Positions 1 through 7,753 of a stretch of 11,556 nucleotides of DNA are shown in pieces; position 1 is the stretch's first letter; each line of letters starts with the position of its first letter. The position numbers and the translations under genes were made by a program. Source of the DNA: an uncultured bacterium. GTDB lineage: Bacteria > Chloroflexota > Anaerolineae > JACIWP01. Where the stretch lies: assembly GCA_903872005.1 (NCBI GenBank), contig CAIQJD010000927.1, positions 1 through 11,556 of the forward strand, given 5' to 3'. The notes below the pieces were generated by a model, which saw nothing but the letters and a program-made list of their open reading frames with translations, ran no database searches and was not told the origin of the DNA.

Positions 1-59
1 AAATGCACGTTCAACACATCGCCGAGCGCCAGGCCGGCGCCGGCGCCACCTCTGGCTGA
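1..59 (+). CDS. 3' end of an upstream gene (partial, unidentified)
   Basis: A reading frame open from the window edge ends at TGA 57-59, 18 nt before the next start codon. Only about 19 codons are visible and they end in a Gly/Ala-rich tail (QAGAGATSG), which carries no recognisable domain. Its position directly upstream of the deacylase, on the same strand and with normal operon spacing, suggests it is the previous gene of the same operon. Such clusters often begin with transporter genes, but nothing here shows that. The frame could also be open by chance, because it is short. Confidence 0.4.
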   Translation, partial: MHVQHIAERQAGAGATSG

Positions 60-77
60 AGCCAAGAAAGGCACCTT

Positions 78-1658
78 ATGCTCGACCTCATCGTCACTGG
101 CGGTACAATCATAGACGGCATCGGAGATACCCCGATACGGGCCGACGTGGGCGTCCGCGCCGGCAAGATCGCCGCCATCGGCGATCTCTCGACGGCCGAT
201 GCGCCGGCCCTCGATGCGGCCGGCATGGTCGTCTGCCCCGGCTTCGTGGACATTCACAGCCACTCCGATTTCACCCCCCTGGTAGACCCGCGCGTCCGCA
301 GCTCCGTTGCCCAGGGCGTCACCACCGAGCTGATCGGCAACTGCGGCCACGGCTGCGCGCCCATCACCGATCCGGACCTTGCAATCTCCTGCATCTACGG
401 TTGGCACCCCAGCGTGCCCATCACCTGGCGCGACTGGGATGGCTACTACGAGCGCCTGGAAAGCGTGAAGCCGGCCGTCAACTTCCTCTCCCTCGTCCCC
501 AACGGACTGCTGCGCGTTGCCGTGTTGGGCGTCGCCGACCGGCCGGCAACCCCTGACGAGACGCGCCAAATGGCCCGCTATCTGGAAGAAGGCATGGATC
601 GTGGTGCCTGGGGCTTCTCCACCGGCCTGGAATACCCTGTCGAGCGCGCCACAAGCGCCGAAAACATAGATGCCTTATGTAAAATCGTGGCCCGGCGTGG
701 CGGTCTCTACGCGCCGCACGCGCGCAACCGCGATAGCACCGCCATCCCGGCCATTGACGAAATGCTGGCGACGGCGCGCGCGACCGGCGTCCGCACGCAC
801 ATCCCACACCTCCTGCCCCGCCGCGCCGGCCCCCAGGACTACAGCATCCTCTCTCTGGAGCGCATTGACGCCGGCCTCGCCGAGGGCCTGGACGTCTCCG
901 TGGACATGCACACGCGACCCTTCGGCCTCACCAATCTCAACGTCGCCCTGCCGCCCTCGGCCTTCGAAGGCGGCCCGGAGAAGCTGCGCCAGCGACTCCG
1001 AGATCCACAGACCCGCCGCGCCTTCGCTGAACGCGATAACATGATCAAGAGCTACTCGGTGAGCGGCTGGGAGCGCGTGAGAGTGCTGACCAGCGCGCGC
1101 CGGCCGGACCTCATCGGCAAAAGCTTCCGCGACATTGCCGACGCCGCCGGCATCCCACCCTTCGATGCGGTGCTCGACCTGCTGCTGGATGAAGCCGATG
1201 ACCCATACTACCCGTTGGTGCTCTGCGAGGCGCACACCGAGGCGCAGATGCTCCGCATCTTCCAGCATCGCATCTGCATGGCTGCTTCCGACGCCACCGC
1301 CCTCTGCCCCGACGGCCCCCTGGCGACCCAGATCTTTCACGGCGCGTACACCTGGGTCTCCTGGTTCATCCGCCGCTGGGTGCGCGAGGAGAAAGCCTTC
1401 ACCCTGTCGCAGGCCATCAAGAAAATGACATCGCTGCCGGCCGACCGCATCGGCCTGACCAATCGCGGGCGACTGCGCGAAGGCTACTGGGCCGACATCG
1501 CCGTCTTTGACCCGAACACCTTCGCCGACCGCGGCACGACGACCCAGCCCAATCAGTTGGCCGTCGGCATGCGCCATGTCCTCGTCAATGGCGCGCCGGC
1601 CATGCGCGACGGAGCCTTCACCGACGCGCCCGGCGCCGGCCGCGTCCTGCGCCGTTGA
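78..1658 (+). CDS. N-acyl-D-amino-acid deacylase family amidohydrolase
   Basis: This 526-aa protein belongs to the amidohydrolase superfamily, D-aminoacylase branch, whose members hydrolyse N-acyl or N-carbamoyl bonds with one or two zinc ions in a TIM barrel. The N-terminal small beta domain (LIVTGGTIIDG) leads into PGFVDIHSHSD, with the metal-binding pair His60 and His62. Cys89 in GNCG matches the bridging cysteine typical of D-aminoacylases. His214 (YAPHAR), His244 (HIPHL) and Asp404 (SDATAL) fit the remaining metal and catalytic positions. The C-terminal GRLREGYWADIAVFDP is the usual return to the beta domain. The lysine that commonly follows the second histidine (SHLK) is replaced by leucine, so the substrate may differ from simple N-acyl-D-amino acids. 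The ATG at 78 has AAAGG 6 nt upstream. The stop overlaps the next start (TGATG), indicating translational coupling. The family call is firm; the substrate is unknown. Confidence 0.9.
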   Translation: MLDLIVTGGTIIDGIGDTPIRADVGVRAGKIAAIGDLSTADAPALDAAGMVVCPGFVDIHSHSDFTPLVDPRVRSSVAQGVTTELIGNCGHGCAPITDPDLAISCIYGWHPSVPITWRDWDGYYERLESVKPAVNFLSLVPNGLLRVAVLGVADRPATPDETRQMARYLEEGMDRGAWGFSTGLEYPVERATSAENIDALCKIVARRGGLYAPHARNRDSTAIPAIDEMLATARATGVRTHIPHLLPRRAGPQDYSILSLERIDAGLAEGLDVSVDMHTRPFGLTNLNVALPPSAFEGGPEKLRQRLRDPQTRRAFAERDNMIKSYSVSGWERVRVLTSARRPDLIGKSFRDIADAAGIPPFDAVLDLLLDEADDPYYPLVLCEAHTEAQMLRIFQHRICMAASDATALCPDGPLATQIFHGAYTWVSWFIRRWVREEKAFTLSQAIKKMTSLPADRIGLTNRGRLREGYWADIAVFDPNTFADRGTTTQPNQLAVGMRHVLVNGAPAMRDGAFTDAPGAGRVLRR

Positions 1659-2725
1659 TGGGTCATCCTATGCCAGACAGCCCGGTCGTCACCCCGCGCC
1701 ACCGCATCCTCGCCGCGTTGCAGCAGCGGCCTGCGCCCCTGCCCTGGATCGAGATGCTCTTCCACAAGGACGTGGCTGCCAACATCCTCGGCCGGCCGGT
1801 CGCCGGCATTGCCGCCGACAATCCCTCCTTCGCCGATCAGGCGGCGCTCTGCGATGCGACCGGTCTCTGCGCCGTCGGCCTGCCCATCTACGACCGCTTC
1901 GGCTCACACAAGGAGAAGACCGAGCGCAGCTACCACTGGGTTCCCCACATCCATGATTGGGACGACCTGCCCTCCCTGCGCTTCCCTTCCGTAGACAAGT
2001 CCGCTCTGCGCGCCCAGGCCGCCGCCGCAGCGGCGGCCATCGGCGACCGAGGACTGGCCTTCTTCCCGGCCGGCATGTTCTGCGTCGCCACGACGATGAA
2101 CGACATGGGCTTCGAGAACTTCTGCACCAGGCTCTACGACGATCCCGGTCTGGTGCGCGCCGTCATGCAGGGTTATGCCAACTACAACGGCCAGCTCCTG
2201 GAATACTTCTCCGCGCAGCCCGAAGTGGACTTCATCTGGGTGGCGGACGACATCGCCTACAAGACGTCCACCTTCTTCTCGCCGGCCATCTTTCGCAAGC
2301 ACATCCTGCCCCTATGGCGCGAATTGGCCCAGTCTATCCGCAAGCCCTGGATCTTCCATTCCGACGGCGACTTCAGCGCCATCTTGGATGATCTGCTGTC
2401 CCTCGGCATGGCCGGCATCCACCCGTTAGAAGTCGGCGCCATGGACATCTTCGCCCTCAAGGCGCGTCTGGGATCCCGCGTGGCCCTCGTCGGCAACGTA
2501 GACATGGGGCTCTTGACCTCCGGCACGCCGGCCGAAGTGCAGACCTCCGTCCTTGAGCTGGCCGAGCGTCTCAACGCCGGCGGCGGCTATCTTCTCAGCT
2601 CTGGCAACTCCATCTCCGCCGATTGCCGGCCAGAAAACGTGGCTGCCCTGGGACAAACGCTGGCCTCTTGGAACCATTCTCGACAACCACTGACACCTTC
2701 CCCCAATCTTCACGAGGAGAAATAG
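1658..2725 (+). CDS. Uroporphyrinogen decarboxylase (URO-D) superfamily protein
   Basis: A 355-aa cytoplasmic TIM-barrel protein of the URO-D superfamily, which includes HemE and the corrinoid methyltransferases MtaA, MtbA and CmuA. The C-terminal half is diagnostic: WVADDIAYKTSTFFSP (about 194-209), the HILPLW helix (215-220), FHSDGD (233-238), GIHPLE (253-258), GNVDMG (279-284) and the LSSGNSI strand near the end. Methyltransferase members bind zinc through an H-x-C motif; here the corresponding segment is HSDG without the cysteine. Classic corrinoid methyltransferase chemistry is therefore doubtful, and the protein is unlikely to be HemE because it sits in a catabolic operon. The start at 1658 is chosen because ATG overlaps the previous stop as TGATG. 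TTG 1655 and ATG 1670 are alternatives, and no strong Shine-Dalgarno sequence decides between them. HyuA follows after 2 nt. Confidence 0.85.
   Translation: MGHPMPDSPVVTPRHRILAALQQRPAPLPWIEMLFHKDVAANILGRPVAGIAADNPSFADQAALCDATGLCAVGLPIYDRFGSHKEKTERSYHWVPHIHDWDDLPSLRFPSVDKSALRAQAAAAAAAIGDRGLAFFPAGMFCVATTMNDMGFENFCTRLYDDPGLVRAVMQGYANYNGQLLEYFSAQPEVDFIWVADDIAYKTSTFFSPAIFRKHILPLWRELAQSIRKPWIFHSDGDFSAILDDLLSLGMAGIHPLEVGAMDIFALKARLGSRVALVGNVDMGLLTSGTPAEVQTSVLELAERLNAGGGYLLSSGNSISADCRPENVAALGQTLASWNHSRQPLTPSPNLHEEK
2714..2720 (+). promoter_or_regulatory. Ribosome binding site fixing the hyuA-like start
   Basis: GAGGAGA lies 7 nt before ATG 2728. The open frame extends upstream to 2623, but that part overlaps the URO-D gene and is not hydantoinase-like. 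This site and the family-typical N terminus set the start at 2728. Confidence 0.75.
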
Positions 2726-2727
2726 GT

Positions 2728-4830
2728 ATGGCGAAAACCGACATCACCTTCCGCGTCGGTGTAGACATCGGCGGCACCTTCACAGACATCGTCCTGCAAC
2801 GCAGCGACGGCGCCATGATGACCAAGAAAATATCCTCTACCCCTGATGACTATAGCCGCGCCATCTTACAAGGACTGGAAGAGTGCATCGCCGAGTTCTG
2901 CTTCCCCGGCTCTGCCATCCAGGAAATCATCCACGGCACAACCGTCGCTACCAATGCCATCCTGGAGCAGAAGGGCGCACGCACCGCGCTCATCACGACG
3001 AGCGGCTTCCGCGACGTCCTGGAATTGCGCCGGCTGCGTACTCCCGAACTCTACAACCCCTTCTGGGTCAAGCCCAAGCCCCTCTCTCCACGCCGGCTGC
3101 GCGCCGAAGTGAACGAGCGCATCAACGCCCGCGGCGAAATCGTCAAACCCCTCGATCCAACAGCCGCCCTGGAGGTCTTGCGCCGCGTCCTGACCCCGGA
3201 CGTGCAGGCCGTCGCCGTCTGCCTGATCAACTCCTACGCCAACGGCGCGCACGAGCAAATCATCAAGGACCTTCTACTCCAACATTTTCCCGGCTTGCAC
3301 TTCTCCATCTCCTCGGAAATTCTGCCTGAAATCAAGGAATATGAGCGCACCAGCACCACGGTCGTCAACGCCTACATCATGCCCATCGTGGAGGAGTACC
3401 TCAAATCCCTGATGTCAAGCCTCCAGGCGCATGGCATCGCCGCGCCCCTTCTGGTCATGCAATCCAATGGCGGCATGACCACGGCCGCCGGCGCGATCCA
3501 GAAGCCGATGCACATCATCGAATCTGGCCCGGCCGCCGGCGTCACCGCCTCGGCCCATTTCGCCCGCCGGCTTGACCTCCGCAACCTCATCGCCTTCGAC
3601 ATGGGAGGCACCACCGCCAAAGCATCGCTCATCGAAGACGGCCAGGTGACACAGACGCCCGAAGCCGAAGTCGGCGCGCAACTCTCTTCCATCAGCCGGC
3701 TGATGAAAGGCAACGGCTATCTACTGCGTTCCCCCTTCATTGACGTGGCCGAAGTCGGAGCCGGTGGGGGCAGCATCGTCTGGCTCGACAAAGGCAACCT
3801 GATTCACGTCGGCCCCCAAAGCGCCGGCGCGGCCCCTGGGCCGGTCTGCTACGAACAAGGCGGCACAGAACCAACCCTGACCGATGCCAACGTGGCGCTG
3901 GGTTTCATTAACCCAAGTCACCTCCTGGCCGGCGCCATGCGTATCAACCGCGACGCTGCCATCGCCGCCCTGAACGCCAAGATCGCCGGCCCGCTCAACC
4001 TGGATCTCTACGAATGCGCTTACGGAATCCACCTGATCGGCGATTCCAACATGACCCGCGCCATCCGTGCCGTCTCTACCGAGCGCGGCCGCGATCCGCG
4101 CGAGTTCGCGCTCTGCGCTTTCGGCGGCAGCGGCCCCGTCCACGCAGCCACCCTGGCGGCATCCCTGGACATCCGCAAGATCATCGTGCCGCCCTTCCCC
4201 GGCCTCTTCAGCTCCCTGGGCTTGCTCTTTGCCGACGTCGAGCATCACTTCTACCGCACCTACTTCAGCAAGTTCGACCAACTCGACCTGGCCCGGCTTC
4301 AAGGGATCATCGCCACTCTGGAGAGCGAAGCGCTGGCTACCCTGGCGGACGAAGGCTACGCCGGCCCACAGGTGCGGCTGACGCGGCAGGTAGACCTGCG
4401 CTATGCCGGCCAATCCTACGAGCTGACCATCCCCCTGCCGGCCGGCGCCGTGACGCCGCAAACCCTCGCTGACTTGTCCGAAGCCTTTGGCCGTGAGCAC
4501 GAAAAGACCTACGGCCACCGCGCATCCTCGGATCAAGAAGCCATCGAGCTGGTCAACATCCGCGTCATCGGCAGCGGCTTGCAGGAGCGGCAGATCGCCC
4601 TGACCGGCGATAGGATCATCGCTCGCGCCGCGCCGGCCGGCAGCCGACAAGTCTACTTCGGCCCGCGCTACGGCTTCCTGGAAACGCCAGTGATGGATCG
4701 GCCGGCGCTTCCAACCCAACCCACACGCGGCCCGCTCATCGTCGAAGAATACGACGCGACCACCGTCGTCCCGCCCAACTGGCAGGCTGCCCGCGATCCT
4801 GCCGGCAACATCGTTCTGGATCTACTGTAA
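2728..4830 (+). CDS. Hydantoinase/oxoprolinase family protein, subunit A (HyuA-like)
   Basis: A 700-aa protein matching the normal length of HyuA (N-methylhydantoinase A / 5-oxoprolinase / acetone carboxylase beta type). These ASKHA-fold subunits bind ATP and phosphorylate the substrate before hydrolysis or carboxylation. Visible landmarks are RVGVDIGGTFTD (9-20, phosphate loop), HGTTVATNAILE (69-80), LITTSGFRDVLELRR (88-102), IESGPAAG (264-271), the second phosphate loop AFDMGGTTAKA (289-299), VGAGGGSI (343-350), SAGAAPGPVCY (365-375), TLTDANVALG (383-392) and FGGSGPVHA (465-473). All core motifs are intact. It should act with the HyuB-like protein encoded next, 24 nt downstream. The substrate (N-methylhydantoin, 5-oxoproline, a lactam or a ketone) cannot be read from the sequence. 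Confidence 0.93.
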   Translation: MAKTDITFRVGVDIGGTFTDIVLQRSDGAMMTKKISSTPDDYSRAILQGLEECIAEFCFPGSAIQEIIHGTTVATNAILEQKGARTALITTSGFRDVLELRRLRTPELYNPFWVKPKPLSPRRLRAEVNERINARGEIVKPLDPTAALEVLRRVLTPDVQAVAVCLINSYANGAHEQIIKDLLLQHFPGLHFSISSEILPEIKEYERTSTTVVNAYIMPIVEEYLKSLMSSLQAHGIAAPLLVMQSNGGMTTAAGAIQKPMHIIESGPAAGVTASAHFARRLDLRNLIAFDMGGTTAKASLIEDGQVTQTPEAEVGAQLSSISRLMKGNGYLLRSPFIDVAEVGAGGGSIVWLDKGNLIHVGPQSAGAAPGPVCYEQGGTEPTLTDANVALGFINPSHLLAGAMRINRDAAIAALNAKIAGPLNLDLYECAYGIHLIGDSNMTRAIRAVSTERGRDPREFALCAFGGSGPVHAATLAASLDIRKIIVPPFPGLFSSLGLLFADVEHHFYRTYFSKFDQLDLARLQGIIATLESEALATLADEGYAGPQVRLTRQVDLRYAGQSYELTIPLPAGAVTPQTLADLSEAFGREHEKTYGHRASSDQEAIELVNIRVIGSGLQERQIALTGDRIIARAAPAGSRQVYFGPRYGFLETPVMDRPALPTQPTRGPLIVEEYDATTVVPPNWQAARDPAGNIVLDLL

Positions 4831-4842
4831 TTGATCTTGCAT

Positions 4843-4846
4843 GGAG
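4843..4846 (+). promoter_or_regulatory. Ribosome binding site of the hyuB-like gene
   Basis: GGAG lies 8 nt before ATG 4855. It supports that start over the in-frame TTG at 4831, which immediately follows the HyuA stop and has no such site. The ATG at 4841 is in another frame. Confidence 0.6.
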
Positions 4847-4854
4847 CAGATGAT

Positions 4855-6594
4855 ATGGAAGAAAGATTGCACGCCGACGCTGTCACTTTGGAGCTGCTCA
4901 AGAACGCCCTGGCCTCCATCGTAGATGAGATGGCCTTCACCATCATTCGCACCGGCTATTCATCGGTCGTCAAGAGCGCCATGGACTTCTCCACCGGCTT
5001 CTGTGACCCGGCCGGCGAGATGCTCGCCCAGGGCCTCACCCTGCCCAACCAGTTAGGCTCGATGCCCGACGCCATGGCCGCCGTTTTGCGTAAATTCAGC
5101 AAGGACATTTGCCCCGGCGACGCATTCATCATGAACGACCCCTACGATGGCGGCATGCACCTGCCCGACATCTTCGTCTTCAAGCCCGTCTTCTACGGCG
5201 AAGAGCTGATCGGCTTTGCTGCCACCGTCGCCCATCACACCGACGTCGGGGGGCGCGTCGCCGGCTCCTGTGCCTCCGACTCCACCGAGATCTTCCAGGA
5301 AGGGCTGCGGATCCCCCCCCTCAAGCTCTATGAGCGCGGCCGGCCAAACCGCACCCTGATGGATCTCATCGAGAAGAACGTGCGCGTCCCGGTCAAAGTC
5401 CTGGGCGACCTGCGCGCCCAGATGTCCGCCTGCCACATCGGCGAGCGAGAATACCTCAAGATCGTCGAGTCCTACGGGCCGGCGCGCCTGAAAGCCTATC
5501 TCGCCCAACTCCTGGACTACACCGAGCGCCGCACCCGCGCCGAGATCGCTGCCCTGCCAGATGGTGAGTACGAATTCACGGACTACATTGATGACGATGG
5601 CATCAATCCAGACCCAATCACCATCCATGTGAAAGTGACCGTCGCCGGCGGCGACATCACCGCCGACTTCACCGGCACATCGCGCCAGGTACAGGGAGCC
5701 ATCAACTCAACCTTCCCATTCACCAAGTCCGCGGTCTATCTCGGCATCCGCTCGATCATTGATCGCGCCATCCCCAACAACGGCGGCTTCATGCGTCCCA
5801 TCCACGTCATCGCCCCCGAAGGCAGCATTGTGAACCCGCGTTTCCCCGGCTCGTGCGCCGCGCGCGGCCTCACGGGCTTCCGCGTCACAGACGCCGTCTT
5901 CGGAGCCATGGCCCAGGCCGTCCCGGAACGCATCATGGCGGCCAGCGAAGGCGGCCTCACCATCGTCAGCCTCGGCGGCTACGATGAGAACAACGAGCCA
6001 TTCGTCCTGGTGGACCTGCTCGGCGGGGCCTGGGGCGGCCGGCCGGACCGCGACGGCATCGAGGGCATGCCCTGTTTGGCGGCCAACATCTCCAACGTAC
6101 CCTGCGAGCTGGTCGAAGTCGAGCACCCTCTCGTGATCGAGCAATACGGCTTCGTCCCCGACACCGGCGGCGCCGGCAAATACCGCGGCGGCCTCTCGCT
6201 CATCCGCGACTACCGCCTCACCGCGCCGTGCGCCACCCTGCAAATCCGCTCCGACCGACGCAAAATACTACCCTATGGGCTGGCCGGCGGACAACCCGGC
6301 ACGCCATCCAACAACATCCTCAATCCGGATACCGACAACCTGGTCCTGCCCAGCAAGGTGACCACCACCATCCAGCGCGGCGACGTCTACCGCCACATCC
6401 TCCCCGGCGCTGGCGGCCATGGCGACCCCCTGGAGCGCGATCCTCAGGCCGTCCTGGAAGATGTCCTGGACGAGAAATTCACGCCGGCCTACGTGCGCCG
6501 CGCCTACGGCATCGTGTTGACCGCCGATGGCAAAGCCATTGACGAGCCGGCCACCGTCGCCCTGCGCGCCGCCATGCGCCCGGCCAACCCATGA
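4855..6594 (+). CDS. Hydantoinase/oxoprolinase family protein, subunit B (HyuB-like)
   Basis: A 579-aa HyuB-type subunit (hydantoinase B / 5-oxoprolinase), the partner that completes turnover of the intermediate activated by HyuA. Typical segments run in order: ELLKNALASIVDEMAFTIIRTGYS (13-36), STGFCDPAGEMLAQG (46-60), FIMNDPYDGGMHLPDI (91-106), AHHTDVGG (126-133), FQEGLRIPP (147-155), DLRAQMSAC with IGERE (about 184-200), then ADFTGTS, the NNGGFMRPI region, EVEHPL, PDTGGAGKYRGG, GLAGGQPG and PGAGGHGDP near the C terminus. Length and motifs are complete. The HTD and ND segments are the usual metal-site candidates of this family (known for relatives, inferred here). It is separate from HyuA rather than fused, as in bacterial N-methylhydantoinases and unlike eukaryotic 5-oxoprolinase. 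A 97-nt gap follows, the longest within the operon. Confidence 0.93.
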   Translation: MEERLHADAVTLELLKNALASIVDEMAFTIIRTGYSSVVKSAMDFSTGFCDPAGEMLAQGLTLPNQLGSMPDAMAAVLRKFSKDICPGDAFIMNDPYDGGMHLPDIFVFKPVFYGEELIGFAATVAHHTDVGGRVAGSCASDSTEIFQEGLRIPPLKLYERGRPNRTLMDLIEKNVRVPVKVLGDLRAQMSACHIGEREYLKIVESYGPARLKAYLAQLLDYTERRTRAEIAALPDGEYEFTDYIDDDGINPDPITIHVKVTVAGGDITADFTGTSRQVQGAINSTFPFTKSAVYLGIRSIIDRAIPNNGGFMRPIHVIAPEGSIVNPRFPGSCAARGLTGFRVTDAVFGAMAQAVPERIMAASEGGLTIVSLGGYDENNEPFVLVDLLGGAWGGRPDRDGIEGMPCLAANISNVPCELVEVEHPLVIEQYGFVPDTGGAGKYRGGLSLIRDYRLTAPCATLQIRSDRRKILPYGLAGGQPGTPSNNILNPDTDNLVLPSKVTTTIQRGDVYRHILPGAGGHGDPLERDPQAVLEDVLDEKFTPAYVRRAYGIVLTADGKAIDEPATVALRAAMRPANP

Positions 6595-6600
6595 GCATCT

Positions 6601-6629
6601 TTGCGGAATTGACAGAACCGTTTTAGAAT
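6601..6629 (+). promoter_or_regulatory. Possible internal promoter before the transaldolase-like gene
   Basis: In the 97-nt gap, TTGCGG (6601-6606) and TAGAAT (6624-6629) are separated by 17 nt. The -10 matches TATAAT at five of six positions but the -35 keeps only TTG. A perfect TTGACA at 6609-6614 lies only 9 nt from the same -10 and cannot pair with it in the normal way. The local A+T rise supports a promoter that could let the last two genes be expressed apart from the first four. Confidence 0.33.
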
Positions 6630-6691
6630 ACAACCAACAACCGCCGTCACAACACGAAGCAAACGAAACAAACGGAGGAAAGGAAAGGCAC

Positions 6692-7735
6692 ATGACTCTC
6701 AAGTACTTCCAGCGCGTCGCGGCCCAAACTTCCACCCGCTGGTGGGTCAATAACCCCAACGAGGCCGAAACGATCCTCGCCATCGCCAACGGGGCAATCA
6801 ACTGCACAACCAATCCATCATTCTGTTCCAAGCTTCTCACCAACGACGCTGCCTATCTGAATGGCATCATGGACCAGGTTGTCAAGGAAGTCGAAGATGA
6901 CGACGAAGCCGCCGATGTCGTCTATCAGAAGACGTCCGAACGCATCATGCGCCGCTTCCGCCCCCTGTACGACTACACCCACGGAGCGTCCGGCTACGTC
7001 ACCCTTCAGGCCGACCCGCGCGAAGATGATGACGCCGACCTGATCATCAAGGCCGCCCTGCGCCATCGCAAACTTGGCCCCAACTACATGGCGAAAATCC
7101 CGGTCATCGAAGCCGGCATTGCCGCCATCGAAACCATGGTCAAAGAGAATATCCCCACCTGCGCCACGGAAATCTTCGCCATCTCCCAGGCCATCTATAT
7201 GTGCGAGCGTTGGGAAGCCGCCGTCAAGAAGTATGGCAACCGGCCGCCCTTCTTCATCACCCACATCACCGGCATCTTCGATCAGCATCTGGGCAACGTC
7301 GTCAAAGAAAAGGGTATTGACATCGCCCCTGGCATCCTGGCCCAGGCCGGCTGCTGCGTCGGCCGGCGAGAATACCATGTCGTCCAAAAGCGCGGCTACC
7401 AAACCACGCTCCTGGGCGGCGGGGCGCGCGGCATCCAGCACTTCACCGAATTCGTCGGCGGCGACATGGACATTACCATCAACTGGTCCACCGCCGATGA
7501 GCTGATTCAGGCCGGCCCGCCGGCCGTCAAGCGCATCAACGCCGTCACGCCACGCGCCGTCATTGCCGAGCTAGACGCCAAGCTCCCAGAATTCCGCCAG
7601 GCTTACGCCGAAGATAGCCTCACCATCAAGGAGTTCAAAGCCTTTGGCCCCGTGCAGCTTTTCCGCACCATGTTCCTGGACGGCTATGGCAAGCTCGTCA
7701 GCGCCGTCAAAGCGCGACGCGCCCTGCTGCACTGA
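6692..7735 (+). CDS. Transaldolase family protein
   Basis: A 347-aa class I aldolase-fold protein related to transaldolases, which transfer or release a dihydroxyacetone unit through a lysine Schiff base. Similarities are WWVNNPNEAETI followed by GAINCTTNPSF (17-28 and 34-44), corresponding to the family's D-x-x-x-I and TTNPS block; GYVTLQADPR (101-110), at the VS-x-EV position; and NYMAKIPVIEAGIAAI (131-146), where Lys135 aligns with the catalytic lysine of K-[IV]-P-x-T-x-EG. IPTCATEIFAISQAI (154-168) replaces the usual N-x-T-x-x-FS-x-xQA strand. The usual aspartate near the N terminus appears as Asn, and the C-terminal 120 residues are unlike textbook TalB or TalC. True transaldolase activity is therefore uncertain. 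An in-frame extension back to 6527 overlaps HyuB and is rejected. Purine-rich GGAGGAAAGGAAAGG (6674-6688) precedes ATG 6692. Confidence 0.75.
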   Translation: MTLKYFQRVAAQTSTRWWVNNPNEAETILAIANGAINCTTNPSFCSKLLTNDAAYLNGIMDQVVKEVEDDDEAADVVYQKTSERIMRRFRPLYDYTHGASGYVTLQADPREDDDADLIIKAALRHRKLGPNYMAKIPVIEAGIAAIETMVKENIPTCATEIFAISQAIYMCERWEAAVKKYGNRPPFFITHITGIFDQHLGNVVKEKGIDIAPGILAQAGCCVGRREYHVVQKRGYQTTLLGGGARGIQHFTEFVGGDMDITINWSTADELIQAGPPAVKRINAVTPRAVIAELDAKLPEFRQAYAEDSLTIKEFKAFGPVQLFRTMFLDGYGKLVSAVKARRALLH

Positions 7736-7753
7736 TCGCGCAGAGAGAGTCTT

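Noticed and set aside
675..1577. Long minus-strand open frame antisense to the deacylase
   Set aside because: It mirrors a well-supported gene on the other strand, has no family-like motifs and is expected from high GC at third positions.
2623..2727. N-terminal extension of the HyuA-like protein
   Set aside because: It overlaps the URO-D gene, looks unlike the family, and a good ribosome site fixes the start at 2728.
3721..4719. 332-codon minus-strand open frame antisense to the HyuA-like gene
   Set aside because: The HyuA frame has all family motifs across this span; the antisense frame shows none and is a GC shadow.
6591..6626. 11-codon mini-ORF starting in ATGA at the HyuB stop
   Set aside because: It is very short, with no ribosome site specific to it and no sign of a leader peptide function.
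6609..6629. TTGACA paired with TAGAAT as one promoter
   Set aside because: The spacer is only 9 nt, far below the 16-18 nt needed; only the weaker TTGCGG has correct spacing.
6527..6691. 55-codon N-terminal extension of the transaldolase-like protein
   Set aside because: It overlaps HyuB, is not transaldolase-like and has no ribosome site, whereas purine-rich sites precede 6692.
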